Source of the DNA: Verrucomicrobiia bacterium
GTDB taxonomy: Bacteria; Verrucomicrobiota; Verrucomicrobiia; Opitutales; Opitutaceae
NCBI GenBank assembly: GCA_030424825.1
Contig: JAUHWE010000225.1
Coordinates: 1 to 7,311, forward strand
DNA: 7,311 nucleotides
Direction of reading: 5' to 3'
A model generated the notes under the pieces. The model saw only the letters and a list, made by a program, of their open reading frames with translations, had not been told where the DNA came from and ran no database searches. Numbering within the stretch: position 1 is the first letter of the stretch; each line of letters opens with the position of its first letter. A program made the translations under genes and the position numbers. Positions 1 through 6,333 of the stretch are shown piece after piece.

Positions 1-464
1 CCTGGCATTTCAATTATGGCGATTCCATCCTCGTCGAGGATGCGATCCAGTGTAGAGAAGAGAGCGGAAGCGGAAGATTCAATCATGTCGTAAGGAGGGT
101 CCACGAAAATGAGGTCGAACTTTTCGCTACCTAGAATAGTGGCTTTCAGCGCATCACCTTGAACCACTTTAGCGTCCAGGCTGCCCACTCCCATACTCTT
201 TGCGACAATTCGAATATTATCCTTGATCGTGCCACAGGCATTCCGGTTCAGCTCGAGGAACGAACTGGATCTGGCCCCACGACTTAGCGCTTCGAGGCCA
301 TACGAACCGGTTCCCGCGAAAAGATCGCAAACGCGAGCATCCGTAACCGTCTGTCCCAAGCTTGAAAAAATTCCTTGGCGTAGTCGGTCCATGGCGGGCC
401 GATGGACAGAACTTTTGGATACACGTAGTTCCACGCCCCGTGCTTTGCCTCCAGATATCCGCAT
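1..464 (-). CDS. rsmD: 16S rRNA (guanine(966)-N(2))-methyltransferase RsmD, C-terminus cut by window edge
   Basis: Translating the minus strand from the ATG at 464-462 gives 154 codons that run off the left edge with no stop. The protein opens MRISGGKARG, the usual RsmD start. It continues with an RPAMDRLRQGIF segment (residues 22-33), matching the family RPTxDxxRE(x)xF region. The SAM-binding motif I follows (DLFAGTGSYGLEALSRGA, residues 47-64), with an acidic residue after the next strand (E71). The catalytic motif IV is DPPY at residues 122-125. RsmD proteins are usually about 180-200 residues, so roughly 30-40 are missing. The known role is SAM-dependent methylation of G966 of 16S rRNA during 30S assembly, in the cytoplasm. 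The start lies 5 nt after the stop of the upstream channel gene and I see no Shine-Dalgarno site, so translation is probably coupled. A housekeeping rRNA methylase at the end of an envelope operon is probably transcriptional hitch-hiking rather than shared function. Confidence 0.93.
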   Translation of the reverse strand, partial: MRISGGKARGVELRVSKSSVHRPAMDRLRQGIFSSLGQTVTDARVCDLFAGTGSYGLEALSRGARSSSFLELNRNACGTIKDNIRIVAKSMGVGSLDAKVVQGDALKATILGSEKFDLIFVDPPYDMIESSASALFSTLDRILDEDGIAIIEMP

Positions 465-469
465 TCAGA

Positions 470-1201
470 TTATGATTCGGGAGTACCCCAGAGAGTTTCA
501 CTAATTGCGTTGGCTCGTTGGGTGTTCTCAACGAGTTGATTGTTGAGGCGATTGTTGAAGTAGGAATGGGCGATCATTGCGGGAATGCCGATACACAAGC
601 CCGTAGCCGTTGTAATTAAAGCTTCGCCGATATCTCCTGCCAGAAGCTCGGGTCGTCCCATGCCGCCTGCGGACATTGTTTGAAAGGCGCCGATCATTCC
701 ACTGACTGTCCCTAACAGTCCAATCATTGGAGACACGGTAGCGATGACATTGATGTAGTGTATCCACTGGCCAATTCCATGCTCTTCGAGTTCGAATTGT
801 TCCTGGATGGTTTCCTCGACTTTCTCCCGACTCAGCTCGCGATTTTCCGCACTTAATTTTGGAAGCGCTGCCGCCAGCGCTTTCCCGAGAAGAGTGGGTT
901 CCTGCTTCGCCGCCGCCAGCGCTTCCTCGAGTCGACCGCTTTCGCAAAGCGATTGCATCCGACTTCCGAAAAACTCCGTCCCAAAGCGCGAAGGGTTGGT
1001 TTCCCTTAGGCTATGGATGATGAGGTAGATTAATGTAAGCGAACAGATTCCGAGAGGAATCATGGCCCAACCTCCTTGCTCAATCATATTCCAGAGGGAC
1101 GAGCTTTTAATGTTGTCAGCCTTTTCGGCCTGTCCAAACAAGTTTAGACTGAGAAAGGGGAGAGCGAGTAGGGTGAGTTTTATTTTGGTTGATTTGCGCA
1201 T
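470..1201 (-). CDS. MotA/TolQ/ExbB-family proton channel protein
   Basis: This 243-residue inner-membrane protein begins with a likely signal peptide or first membrane segment (residues 8-23). A membrane helix follows (about 44-64), then a cytoplasmic helical loop (about 65-145). The two C-terminal helices (about 150-173 and 188-212) carry the family signature. GLLGTVSGMIGAF and GEALITTATGLCIGIPA align with E. coli ExbB so that T165, E193 and T198 fall on T148, E176 and T181 at a constant offset of 17. The residues lining the proton pore are therefore intact. ExbB/TolQ proteins form pentamers around an ExbD/TolR dimer and pass proton-motive force to a periplasmic partner. No ExbD/TolR gene is adjacent: the next gene is rsmD, 5 nt on. 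The secreted and TPR proteins upstream in the operon are likely partners. The start is supported by AGGA at 1214-1211, 9 nt before the ATG. ExbB, TolQ and other subfamilies cannot be told apart from this sequence alone. Confidence 0.92.
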   Translation of the reverse strand: MRKSTKIKLTLLALPFLSLNLFGQAEKADNIKSSSLWNMIEQGGWAMIPLGICSLTLIYLIIHSLRETNPSRFGTEFFGSRMQSLCESGRLEEALAAAKQEPTLLGKALAAALPKLSAENRELSREKVEETIQEQFELEEHGIGQWIHYINVIATVSPMIGLLGTVSGMIGAFQTMSAGGMGRPELLAGDIGEALITTATGLCIGIPAMIAHSYFNNRLNNQLVENTQRANAISETLWGTPES

Positions 1202-1210
1202 GTTTTGGAT

Positions 1211-1214
1211 TCCT
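1211..1214 (-). promoter_or_regulatory. Ribosome-binding site of the ExbB-type gene
   Basis: Read on the minus strand, AGGA lies 9 nt before the ATG at 1201-1199, inside the 16-nt gap after the preceding stop. It is one of the few recognisable Shine-Dalgarno sites in the operon and supports this start. Confidence 0.55.
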
Positions 1215-1217
1215 AGG

Positions 1218-2132
1218 TCAAGGCGCGCCGACGACTTTGAGGAGGCCGGTGGAAGGGTTGGAAGTGGAGTAATCCTTGTGAGATTCTCTGGAAGTCTGGG
1301 TTATCTGGAGATGTTCGAGTTTTGTGAGGACGTTTGCTCTTTCTGAATCGATGGGCCAACTGAGTTTCCTTAGTTTCATGTCGGTGTAAAGCTGAAGCGC
1401 GTAGTCAAAATCGTCGAGTTGATACGCGGAGAATACGGCAACCTCATAGGCATTTTCAAGAAATCGCGGGGTATTGGGATGGGTAAAGACGATGGGATTG
1501 AGGGCAATCCAAAGCGCCTCCTCAATTCTCCCTTCATTCAAGGACTTTTCCGCCAGGGTGCTCCACGGCAATGCGGTTTCTCGAGCGGGTTTCCCGGAAT
1601 CGATCCATCGTTTACTATAGAAAATGGCTTCATCTAAATCTCCGGCATTCTTTGCTGCAATAATTTGAAGCTCGTCAATCTGGTCCACGACTTCCTGGGT
1701 TTTGAGTTTGGTTCGCCAGAGCTTTGCTCGGTCAAGAGCATCGACGGTTCGACCCGATTGAATATAGGATTCGAGGAGCATGGCGAACAGCAATTCGTCT
1801 GAATGCGAAAGTAGATCCATGTAAGGCAGCCGTTTTCTCACCAGTTTCTCAAGGAGGGTAGTTACTTGGTATGGGTCGCTGATAGCGTATCTGTCTATCG
1901 CCTCATCCTTGGCGGAAGAATCCGAAAAGAGGATACGTTTGATCTCATCGGATTTGAGGCGTATTTCGACTTCGCTTTGACCCTCAGTGATAGCGAGCAC
2001 TACATAGATCGATTGTCTACCGGCAAGGTTGCCCGAAAGGGATTTCCCGTTTGTCAGTTCAATTGAGTCGGATGCCGGTATCGCGGTGATCAGACTAGTG
2101 AGAAGCATTACTGTGGATACGAACAGTTTCAT
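1218..2132 (-). CDS. Secreted protein with N-terminal beta (SH3/Sm-like) domain and helical repeats, function unknown
   Basis: This is a 304-residue protein. Residues 1-21 form a clear signal peptide (MKLFVSTVMLLTSLITAIPA), so it is probably periplasmic. Residues 23-70 have the pattern 'IELTNGKSLSG...VEIRLKSDEIKRILF'. This resembles the short beta-barrel 'V-LxxGxxxxG...I-xIxF' domains common in exported proteins of Planctomycetes and Verrucomicrobia; that resemblance is from memory. The rest (about 75-270) is alpha-helical with TPR-like pairs, for example AMLLESYIQSGRTVDALDRA and TLAEKSLNEGRIEEALWIA. The C-terminal 30 residues look disordered. Its ATG overlaps the stop of the 949-residue TPR gene by 4 nt (ATGA), which implies translational coupling. 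A GGGAG about 13 nt upstream may assist. It precedes the proton channel gene by 16 nt. A role as periplasmic partner of the channel is inference from position; I do not recognise a named family. Confidence 0.82.
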   Translation of the reverse strand: MKLFVSTVMLLTSLITAIPASDSIELTNGKSLSGNLAGRQSIYVVLAITEGQSEVEIRLKSDEIKRILFSDSSAKDEAIDRYAISDPYQVTTLLEKLVRKRLPYMDLLSHSDELLFAMLLESYIQSGRTVDALDRAKLWRTKLKTQEVVDQIDELQIIAAKNAGDLDEAIFYSKRWIDSGKPARETALPWSTLAEKSLNEGRIEEALWIALNPIVFTHPNTPRFLENAYEVAVFSAYQLDDFDYALQLYTDMKLRKLSWPIDSERANVLTKLEHLQITQTSRESHKDYSTSNPSTGLLKVVGAP

Positions 2133-4978
2133 GACTTTTTCTGTTCTCCCTGGGGTATATTAAGACGCGAGTGTAGATCCTTCGCCAATTTGAATTGCTC
2201 TGTATGCCTGTACTCGGGACGTCCGAGAAACTCGTCCAAAATCTCCTTTGCTTTTGTAGGTTCCTCAATTTGCGCCAAATACTCAGCGCTGCCTAGATAT
2301 CCTTGGGCGGCCGCATCGGTAACCCCTGGATAGAGTGTGAAAACTCTCTGGCAGTAGGCGACGGCCTGCTTGGGAAGGCCTTGCAGCTCTTTTAGTTTTG
2401 CGAGGGAAAGCAAGCTGGTTGCCTTTTCTTCACTGCTTGCCCAGCGCAATGAAAGAATCGTTTCAAAAGCGATTTGCGAGGAGGCGTATTCGCCAAGCTG
2501 CATCCTTACCGAACCTTCTAATTGGAGTGTGGGGACGTAAACCGGTGAGTTGATGTTGCTTTTCCCAATACGGTCGAGCCATCCCAGTGCCGCTCCTAAA
2601 TGATTCGCTTCCGCTTCCGCTCTGGCGAACCCGTAATAGGCGAATGGCAAGTAACTGCTATGCGGATACTGTTCCAAGAGAATTTCGTGCATCCGAGTTC
2701 CCCTTTCGAATTCAAGTTTGATGAGCTCCAAGCCGATATGGGCGAGGCACTCAGGGGGTAGCGCTTCTATTGGGAGTTCGTTTGCCAGTTCAAGAAACGT
2801 TTCATTGGCTTGAAAAACCAGACCATTTGCTCGCAATTCTAAGGCTTGGAGTAAGCCCAATCGGGCTGCCAGTCTAAACTTGCCCTGATCTAAGGCACGT
2901 TTGTAACGGAGAGAATCGTCACCTTCCTTTAAACGAGCGAGTTGCTCCAAAACCTCGAGCATGTTCTCCGCGTTTAAGGCATCACCGTGGTCCGTGACTG
3001 CCTGCTCCAGCGCGGCGAGAGCTTTCTCCGCGTTTCCTCGATTGAGCTGCATCTCGGCGTAAATGAGTTGAATCTCAGAATAGTTGTAGGGATCAGGCGT
3101 TAGTCTGGCACGCCGCTCCAAAACGCGAACCGCGTCCTCAATCTGGTTTGCCTCCTGGTAGGCAAACGCGGATTGGATAGCAGCGAGATGAGCTAAATCC
3201 GTCAATTCATCAGGGATGATTTGGTATCGGGCGATCGCTTCTTCCAACCGGTTTTGGGCAAAGTAGCAGTCGCCAAGCAATAGCTGTGCCTCAAACTCCC
3301 GGGTATGGCCCACAAACTGGTTCGAGTACTCCACCAGCGTTCTTGTAGCATCATCGTAACTATATAAAGAATACATACAACAAGCTACTCGATACAGTGT
3401 TTCCCCTTTTATCCCTTCGTGCTCCGCATTTGAGTAAAGTTCGTTGAATGTTGCTAAGGCTACTTCAAAATTGCCTTCTAGAAAATAGCTAATTCCAGCC
3501 CACAGTTCTGCTCTTTGCTTAAGCAATATGTCAGAATCGGACTTTGCAACTTTCTCAAAATCGGTCCGTGCTGCAACGTAGCTCCTCTTCCGCATATAGC
3601 ATTGCCCCCTCTGGTAGAGGGATGAAATTCGGTACTCATTTTTGGAGGCGTTCTCTGAAAGTTCGGTGAGGGCCTTGATGGCTTCGTCGTATCGTTCCGA
3701 CTCAATCAAAGAGCCTGCAATCAGCATAAGGGCGTCATCAACCGAATCAGATCCTGGATACAGTTGCAGATAGTTATTCGCGATTTCGATCGCGGACGCG
3801 AATCGGCCCAGTTCCTTGGCGGCGAGTATCCAGTTCAGATGCCCTTGTTCGGCATAGTCGCTCGTTGAATTGTGAGCCAAGCGTTCGAAAAGAAGCCACG
3901 ATTCGAACGAGCGTCCCGCGAGCAACGATGCGCGACCTCGACGGAGAGTCAATTGATCCGTGTAGTCAGGCGATGCTTTTAAGGCTTCGAGCTGGACCGA
4001 AGCCGAATGGATTACTTGCTCATAGAAATCCGTCCACATGAAGCCGCTCATTCCTACTTCGCTTTTGCGTTCTTCGAACACTCTCTTCACTGCTGCGAGT
4101 TTTTGAGTCTGCTTATCCAATAAGACATTCTTGGTGGGAACCAGCTGATAGGCTCGAAGGGCTTCAGTATGCATTTCGTTCTTTAGAAATGCGTCTCCGG
4201 ACTCGATGGCCAAAAAGGCCAACAATGCCAGCTCGGGCATCGTATCCGATCCCCAAGGACTTTTGAGAAGTGTCTGGGCGGCGTCACTTAGATTGTTCTG
4301 ATTGATCTGTTCCTGAAGCAGTCTCAATCGAGCCTGAGTCCGGACGCGAATGGCGGCATCGCTGTCGATAACGCCTTTGAGTAACTTTGCCGCGATAGCG
4401 GGCTCGTTGGACTCCAGATGAATGTCCGCTTCGTGAATGAAGGCGATTCCTTGCTGAGACGTTGAAGAGGAGCCGTTTCTGAAATCCTCGAATGCCTTGA
4501 GAGCGTTTTCGTGATCCCCCTTCTTTTTCAAGGCGAGCGCCAAGGTGTACTTAACGAAAATCTCCTGACTGTAGGCGGAACTCTCTTGGTCTAGAAACGT
4601 GCCGAGCGAATCGATGGCCTGGTCGTAGAGCCCCGCTTTGAGGGCAGCGTATCCAGCTAGTGGCATCAGTTTTTCGCTGAGCCTGGTTTCTTGCCATTCG
4701 GGTTCTTCGGAGTAGACGGACTGAAGCTTTTGAAAAGCGGTCGCGGCTTCGGTGTAGTCGCCTCTTGAGAAGGCTTTCGTTCCTCGATCGATCAAGTCTG
4801 GCATAGTCTCGTATTCGATCGTTTGGGACATCAACCCAATGTGACCCAAGACAATGGATCCGATAATTACAACTAACAGAGAAAGGGTATTCGCTCTGGG
4901 TCGTTTAAGCGATCGAGAAAGAGTTGGTGTTTCCTGGAATGCTTGAGAATGCACGAGAGTTGGGGTGGAGCTTCTCAA
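2129..4978 (-). CDS. Large membrane-anchored TPR-repeat protein, likely component of a TonB/Tol-like envelope system
   Basis: This is a 949-residue protein. Residues 21-30 are basic (SRSLKRPRAN) and precede one hydrophobic helix (31-50). It is therefore probably an N-in signal anchor with about 900 residues in the periplasm. From about residue 58 to the C-terminus it is almost all tetratricopeptide repeats, typically 33-37 residues each. Clear units are GTKAFSRGDYTEAATAFQKL, GSLIESERYDEAIKALTEL, GQCYMRKRSYVAARTDFEKV and GDCYFAQNRLEEAIARYQII. Several carry the 'YPgs' link seen in BamD and CpoB-like repeats. TPR proteins act as binding scaffolds, and TPR genes next to ExbB-type genes are known in TonB2-type clusters. 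The start used is TTG at 4978-4976: no ATG or GTG lies upstream in frame before the frame enters the HDOD gene, and the membrane anchor must be included. No good Shine-Dalgarno site is seen. A GTG at residue 9 is an alternative. The gene lies 11 nt after the HDOD stop and overlaps the next gene by 4 nt. Confidence 0.87.
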   Translation of the reverse strand: MRSSTPTLVHSQAFQETPTLSRSLKRPRANTLSLLVVIIGSIVLGHIGLMSQTIEYETMPDLIDRGTKAFSRGDYTEAATAFQKLQSVYSEEPEWQETRLSEKLMPLAGYAALKAGLYDQAIDSLGTFLDQESSAYSQEIFVKYTLALALKKKGDHENALKAFEDFRNGSSSTSQQGIAFIHEADIHLESNEPAIAAKLLKGVIDSDAAIRVRTQARLRLLQEQINQNNLSDAAQTLLKSPWGSDTMPELALLAFLAIESGDAFLKNEMHTEALRAYQLVPTKNVLLDKQTQKLAAVKRVFEERKSEVGMSGFMWTDFYEQVIHSASVQLEALKASPDYTDQLTLRRGRASLLAGRSFESWLLFERLAHNSTSDYAEQGHLNWILAAKELGRFASAIEIANNYLQLYPGSDSVDDALMLIAGSLIESERYDEAIKALTELSENASKNEYRISSLYQRGQCYMRKRSYVAARTDFEKVAKSDSDILLKQRAELWAGISYFLEGNFEVALATFNELYSNAEHEGIKGETLYRVACCMYSLYSYDDATRTLVEYSNQFVGHTREFEAQLLLGDCYFAQNRLEEAIARYQIIPDELTDLAHLAAIQSAFAYQEANQIEDAVRVLERRARLTPDPYNYSEIQLIYAEMQLNRGNAEKALAALEQAVTDHGDALNAENMLEVLEQLARLKEGDDSLRYKRALDQGKFRLAARLGLLQALELRANGLVFQANETFLELANELPIEALPPECLAHIGLELIKLEFERGTRMHEILLEQYPHSSYLPFAYYGFARAEAEANHLGAALGWLDRIGKSNINSPVYVPTLQLEGSVRMQLGEYASSQIAFETILSLRWASSEEKATSLLSLAKLKELQGLPKQAVAYCQRVFTLYPGVTDAAAQGYLGSAEYLAQIEEPTKAKEILDEFLGRPEYRHTEQFKLAKDLHSRLNIPQGEQKKS

Positions 4979-4989
4979 TGAAGTCGTTA

Positions 4990-5853
4990 CTAGATAAGCA
5001 TAGAGAAGAGATTTTGGCGATCATTGAATTCGAACCGAATGTCATCTATTAAGCTAGGAACGTCGATTCGGTCGATATTGAGTTCTTTAAGAGCCCAAGT
5101 CAGGTTCTTAGGAAGCTTTGCTTCGCTGTCAAAGTCCTTGAAGTTGTCGGCTCCCCAAAGTGCGGCGGTCAGGATCGCGGTCTGGCGAATGTAGTTCGAT
5201 GCGCGATTAGGGTCCCGTTGCTGTTTTATGGGGATCCAGATTTCCGACTCGAATTGCCAGTGTTTCAAAAGCTCGGAACCCGCTGTCAGACTGGTGATGC
5301 CAAACGCGTTTAATTCGGCTCGATGAAGCGCTTCTCGGCTCTTGGTTTCGATTAAATGAAAGGTTTTGCCGAGCTTCTCTAGGTAGAGGTTGATCGCCAG
5401 TTTTCCAAGCCCATGTAGCAGACCTGTTATGTAGGGGGCGTTCATGTCGGTTCCGATCCTCATCGAGATGACTTCTGACGCGACCGCGACCGCGATGCAG
5501 TCATCCGCGTATTCGGTGGCAGTGACTCCAAAGACGGGCAGAGCCTGATAGAATGACTCATGGGCGATGACGACGCTCAGAACCTTGTGCACTTCGTTGA
5601 AACCGATTCTTGCGATGGCGGATTCGATGTCATTGAGCTTGATGGCGCAACCGTAGTAGGCGCTGTTGGTGACCCTCAGGATATGGGCGGCAAGCCCGGG
5701 GTCCATTTTCACGATTGAAGCAACGTAGTCGAGGCCCGTGTCTTCATTCTCGATCAGCTTTGACAGCCTTGCGAATATTCGGGGAGACGCTGGCAGGTTC
5801 GAGGAGAACTCAAGCAAGAGCGGGACCGAGATCTGATTTTCTTCGCTAGGCAT
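4990..5853 (-). CDS. HDOD-domain protein
   Basis: This is a 287-residue cytoplasmic protein with no signal peptide or membrane segment. Residues about 14-210 match the HDOD domain. LPASPRIFARLSKLIENEDTGLDYVASIVKMDPGL at 20-54 is the family's opening 'LP.lP.....l..l......' helix pair. ILRVTNSAYYG (58-68), then IESAIARIG, and later GLLHGLGKLAINLY (144-157) follow. HDOD domains are non-catalytic relatives of HD phosphohydrolases, often found in signalling proteins. Here the metal-binding HD pair is HG (H147-G148), as expected for a non-enzyme. The C-terminal 75 residues show no recognised domain. It is the first gene of a five-gene minus-strand operon and may act as a regulator or scaffold for it, but that is only a guess. 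The ATG start has no clear Shine-Dalgarno site upstream, and I found no convincing sigma-70 promoter in the preceding gap. Confidence 0.9.
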   Translation of the reverse strand: MPSEENQISVPLLLEFSSNLPASPRIFARLSKLIENEDTGLDYVASIVKMDPGLAAHILRVTNSAYYGCAIKLNDIESAIARIGFNEVHKVLSVVIAHESFYQALPVFGVTATEYADDCIAVAVASEVISMRIGTDMNAPYITGLLHGLGKLAINLYLEKLGKTFHLIETKSREALHRAELNAFGITSLTAGSELLKHWQFESEIWIPIKQQRDPNRASNYIRQTAILTAALWGADNFKDFDSEAKLPKNLTWALKELNIDRIDVPSLIDDIRFEFNDRQNLFSMLI

Positions 5854-5960
5854 GAATGTGATTTGGATGAAACAACGGATCCCTGTGCGATTGCAACTAG
5901 GGACTTTGTCTCGATCTGAATAAGGAAGGCAAGCCGACTTGCATCCTTTTGTTCCGGCAA

Positions 5961-5992
5961 CCCAGTACCTGCGGTTGGTTTCTAGGTATGGG
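5961..5992 (-). repeat. Inverted repeat, 9-bp stem with one bulged base
   Basis: On the plus strand, CCCA (5961-5964) pairs with TGGG (5989-5992) and TACCT (5966-5970) pairs with AGGTA (5984-5988). G5965 is bulged and the loop is 13 nt. All pairs are Watson-Crick, so the stem forms equally well in minus-strand RNA. It is the strongest stem of the gap and sits about 110 nt before the HDOD start. No U-run follows, so it is not a typical terminator. Confidence 0.5.
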
Positions 5993-6090
5993 AGGGGCGC
6001 TGCTTCATCGACGATTGTCCGTATCTACGGGAGTATTTTTGCTGTTTTCCCCTGCGTACTGGGCTGGGAGGAAAAGATTGGTACTCATTT

Positions 6091-6140
6091 CGTTCGAAGT
6101 CCTGCGGACTCTTGCGTCGCAAGTCTCTTCTCCGTTCGAA
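6091..6140. repeat. 8-bp direct repeat CGTTCGAA flanking two abutting hairpins
   Basis: CGTTCGAA occurs at 6091-6098 and again at 6133-6140. Between them lie two perfect 5-bp stems with 3-nt loops, end to end with no gap: AGTCC-TGC-GGACT at 6098-6110 and CTTGC-GTC-GCAAG at 6111-6123. The two stems together are unlikely to be noise, but each alone could arise by chance. I assign no function. Confidence 0.4.
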
Positions 6141-6150
6141 TACTCGCTTT

Positions 6151-6170
6151 GTCGAACCTTCCCGGTTGAC
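6151..6170 (-). repeat. Inverted repeat, 7-bp stem with one bulged base
   Basis: GTC (6151-6153) and AACC (6155-6158) pair with GGTT (6164-6167) and GAC (6168-6170). G6154 is bulged and the loop is TTCCC. The layout, a stem interrupted by a single bulged G on the plus strand, repeats that of the stem at 5961-5992. There is no T-tract on either side. Confidence 0.4.
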
Positions 6171-6205
6171 GTGCCTGGAGAAAGAGCAGGGTCGATTTGC
6201 GGTGT

Positions 6206-6235
6206 GACCATCTCACTCCAGTGGTGAAAATGGTC
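6206..6235 (-). repeat. Trailer hairpin that includes the tRNA-Pro 3' end
   Basis: GACCAT (6206-6211) pairs with ATGGTC (6230-6235), and TCAC (6213-6216) pairs with GTGA (6224-6227), giving up to 10 bp around a 7-nt loop. On the minus strand the 5' arm includes the last base of the acceptor stem, the discriminator A and the encoded CCA. The immediate trailer of the tRNA precursor could therefore fold back on its own 3' end. No U-run follows, which argues against a normal terminator. It may matter for 3' end processing, or be accidental. Confidence 0.4.
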
Positions 6236-6307
6236 GGGGCGAAAGGATTCGAACCTTCGACCTCCTGGTCCCAAACCAGGCGCTCTACCAGGCTAAGCTA
6301 CGCCCCG
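6231..6307 (-). tRNA. tRNA-Pro, anticodon UGG
   Basis: This is a 77-nt minus-strand gene that includes an encoded CCA (6233-6231). The acceptor stem is CGGGGCG paired with CGCCCCG, seven perfect pairs starting with C1-G72, the pair typical of bacterial tRNA-Pro. The D arm is GCTT...GAGC. The anticodon stem CCTGG/CCAGG encloses the loop TTTGGGA, whose central three bases are TGG. The variable loop is short (AGGTC). The T arm is GAAGG-TTCGAAT-CCTTT with one G-U pair at its base. The discriminator base is A, again as in tRNA-Pro. It reads proline codons, mainly CCA and CCG, with wider wobble if U34 is modified. It is transcribed in the same direction as the HDOD operon, 377 bp upstream of it, and divergently from the LysM gene. 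I see no duplicated tRNA 3' end elsewhere in the window, so there is no sign that an element has integrated here. Confidence 0.97.
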
Positions 6308-6313
6308 CAAAAA

Positions 6314-6333
6314 GAGGCGTCAAAAGACGTCTT
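6314..6333. repeat. Inverted repeat overlapping the tRNA-Pro -10 region
   Basis: Plus strand GAGGCGTC (6314-6321) pairs with GACGTCTT (6326-6333) across an AAAA loop, 8 bp with two G-T pairs. On the minus strand the two G-T pairs become A-C mismatches, one internal and one at the base. The second arm also lies in a perfect 10-bp palindrome AAGACGTCTT (6324-6333). A TTTTT run follows on the minus strand (6313-6309), so it superficially resembles a terminator. It lies between the -35 box and the tRNA start, where an operator would be more sensible. Confidence 0.35.

Larger units (their letters stand above)
5854..6230 (-). other. Gene-free 377-bp stretch rich in potential hairpins
   Basis: No reading frame here looks like a real gene on either strand. 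The stretch lies on the minus strand between the 3' end of tRNA-Pro and the start of the HDOD gene, so it would be the 5' leader of the operon or the tRNA read-through product. Inverted repeats found by eye: 5929-5942 (5 bp, 4-nt loop), 5961-5992 (9 bp with one bulged base), 6018-6031 (4-5 bp), 6098-6110 (5 bp), 6111-6123 (5 bp), 6151-6170 (7 bp with one bulge) and 6206-6235 (10 bp with a small internal loop). No T-tract follows any of them on the minus strand, so they do not look like intrinsic terminators. I could not match it to tmRNA, 6S, SRP, RNase P or a riboswitch. A structured RNA or mRNA leader is possible; several of the short stems could be chance. Confidence 0.45.

Noticed and set aside
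217..531. Open 104-codon frame on the minus strand
   Set aside because: It overlaps rsmD in another frame and crosses the end of the channel gene. The rsmD frame shows all methyltransferase motifs, this one none.
528..947. Open 139-codon frame on the minus strand
   Set aside because: Out-of-frame shadow of the ExbB-type gene; Arg/Ser-rich low-quality protein.
5754..5960. Frame reading PEQKDASRLAFLIQIETKSL just upstream of and into the HDOD gene
   Set aside because: The piece looks protein-like but has no proper start and continues out of frame into the well-supported HDOD gene with a Ser/Arg-rich tail. Probably chance.
6018..6040. Plus-strand hairpin followed by five Ts, terminator-like
   Set aside because: The stem is only 4-5 bp and no plus-strand gene lies upstream that would need a terminator here.
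6098..6140. Minus-strand GACGCAAG resembling the GACGCAAAGCC core of the c-di-GMP-I (GEMM) riboswitch
   Set aside because: The required upstream GCAAACC and the downstream GGTAGGTAGC tetraloop receptor segment are absent, and the surrounding stems do not fit that fold.
5939..6274. Several open frames of 70-95 codons on both strands in the gap and over tRNA-Pro
   Set aside because: One runs into the tRNA, others start at TTG or GTG, none has a recognisable domain or start signal, and they overlap each other.
6231..6307. tRNA-Pro as an attachment site for an integrated element
   Set aside because: No integrase and no second copy of the tRNA 3' end are present in the window.
6309..6333. Minus-strand stem followed by TTTTT, terminator-like
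   Set aside because: The stem has an A-C mismatch on that strand and lies between the tRNA -35 box and its start. No minus-strand gene ends there.
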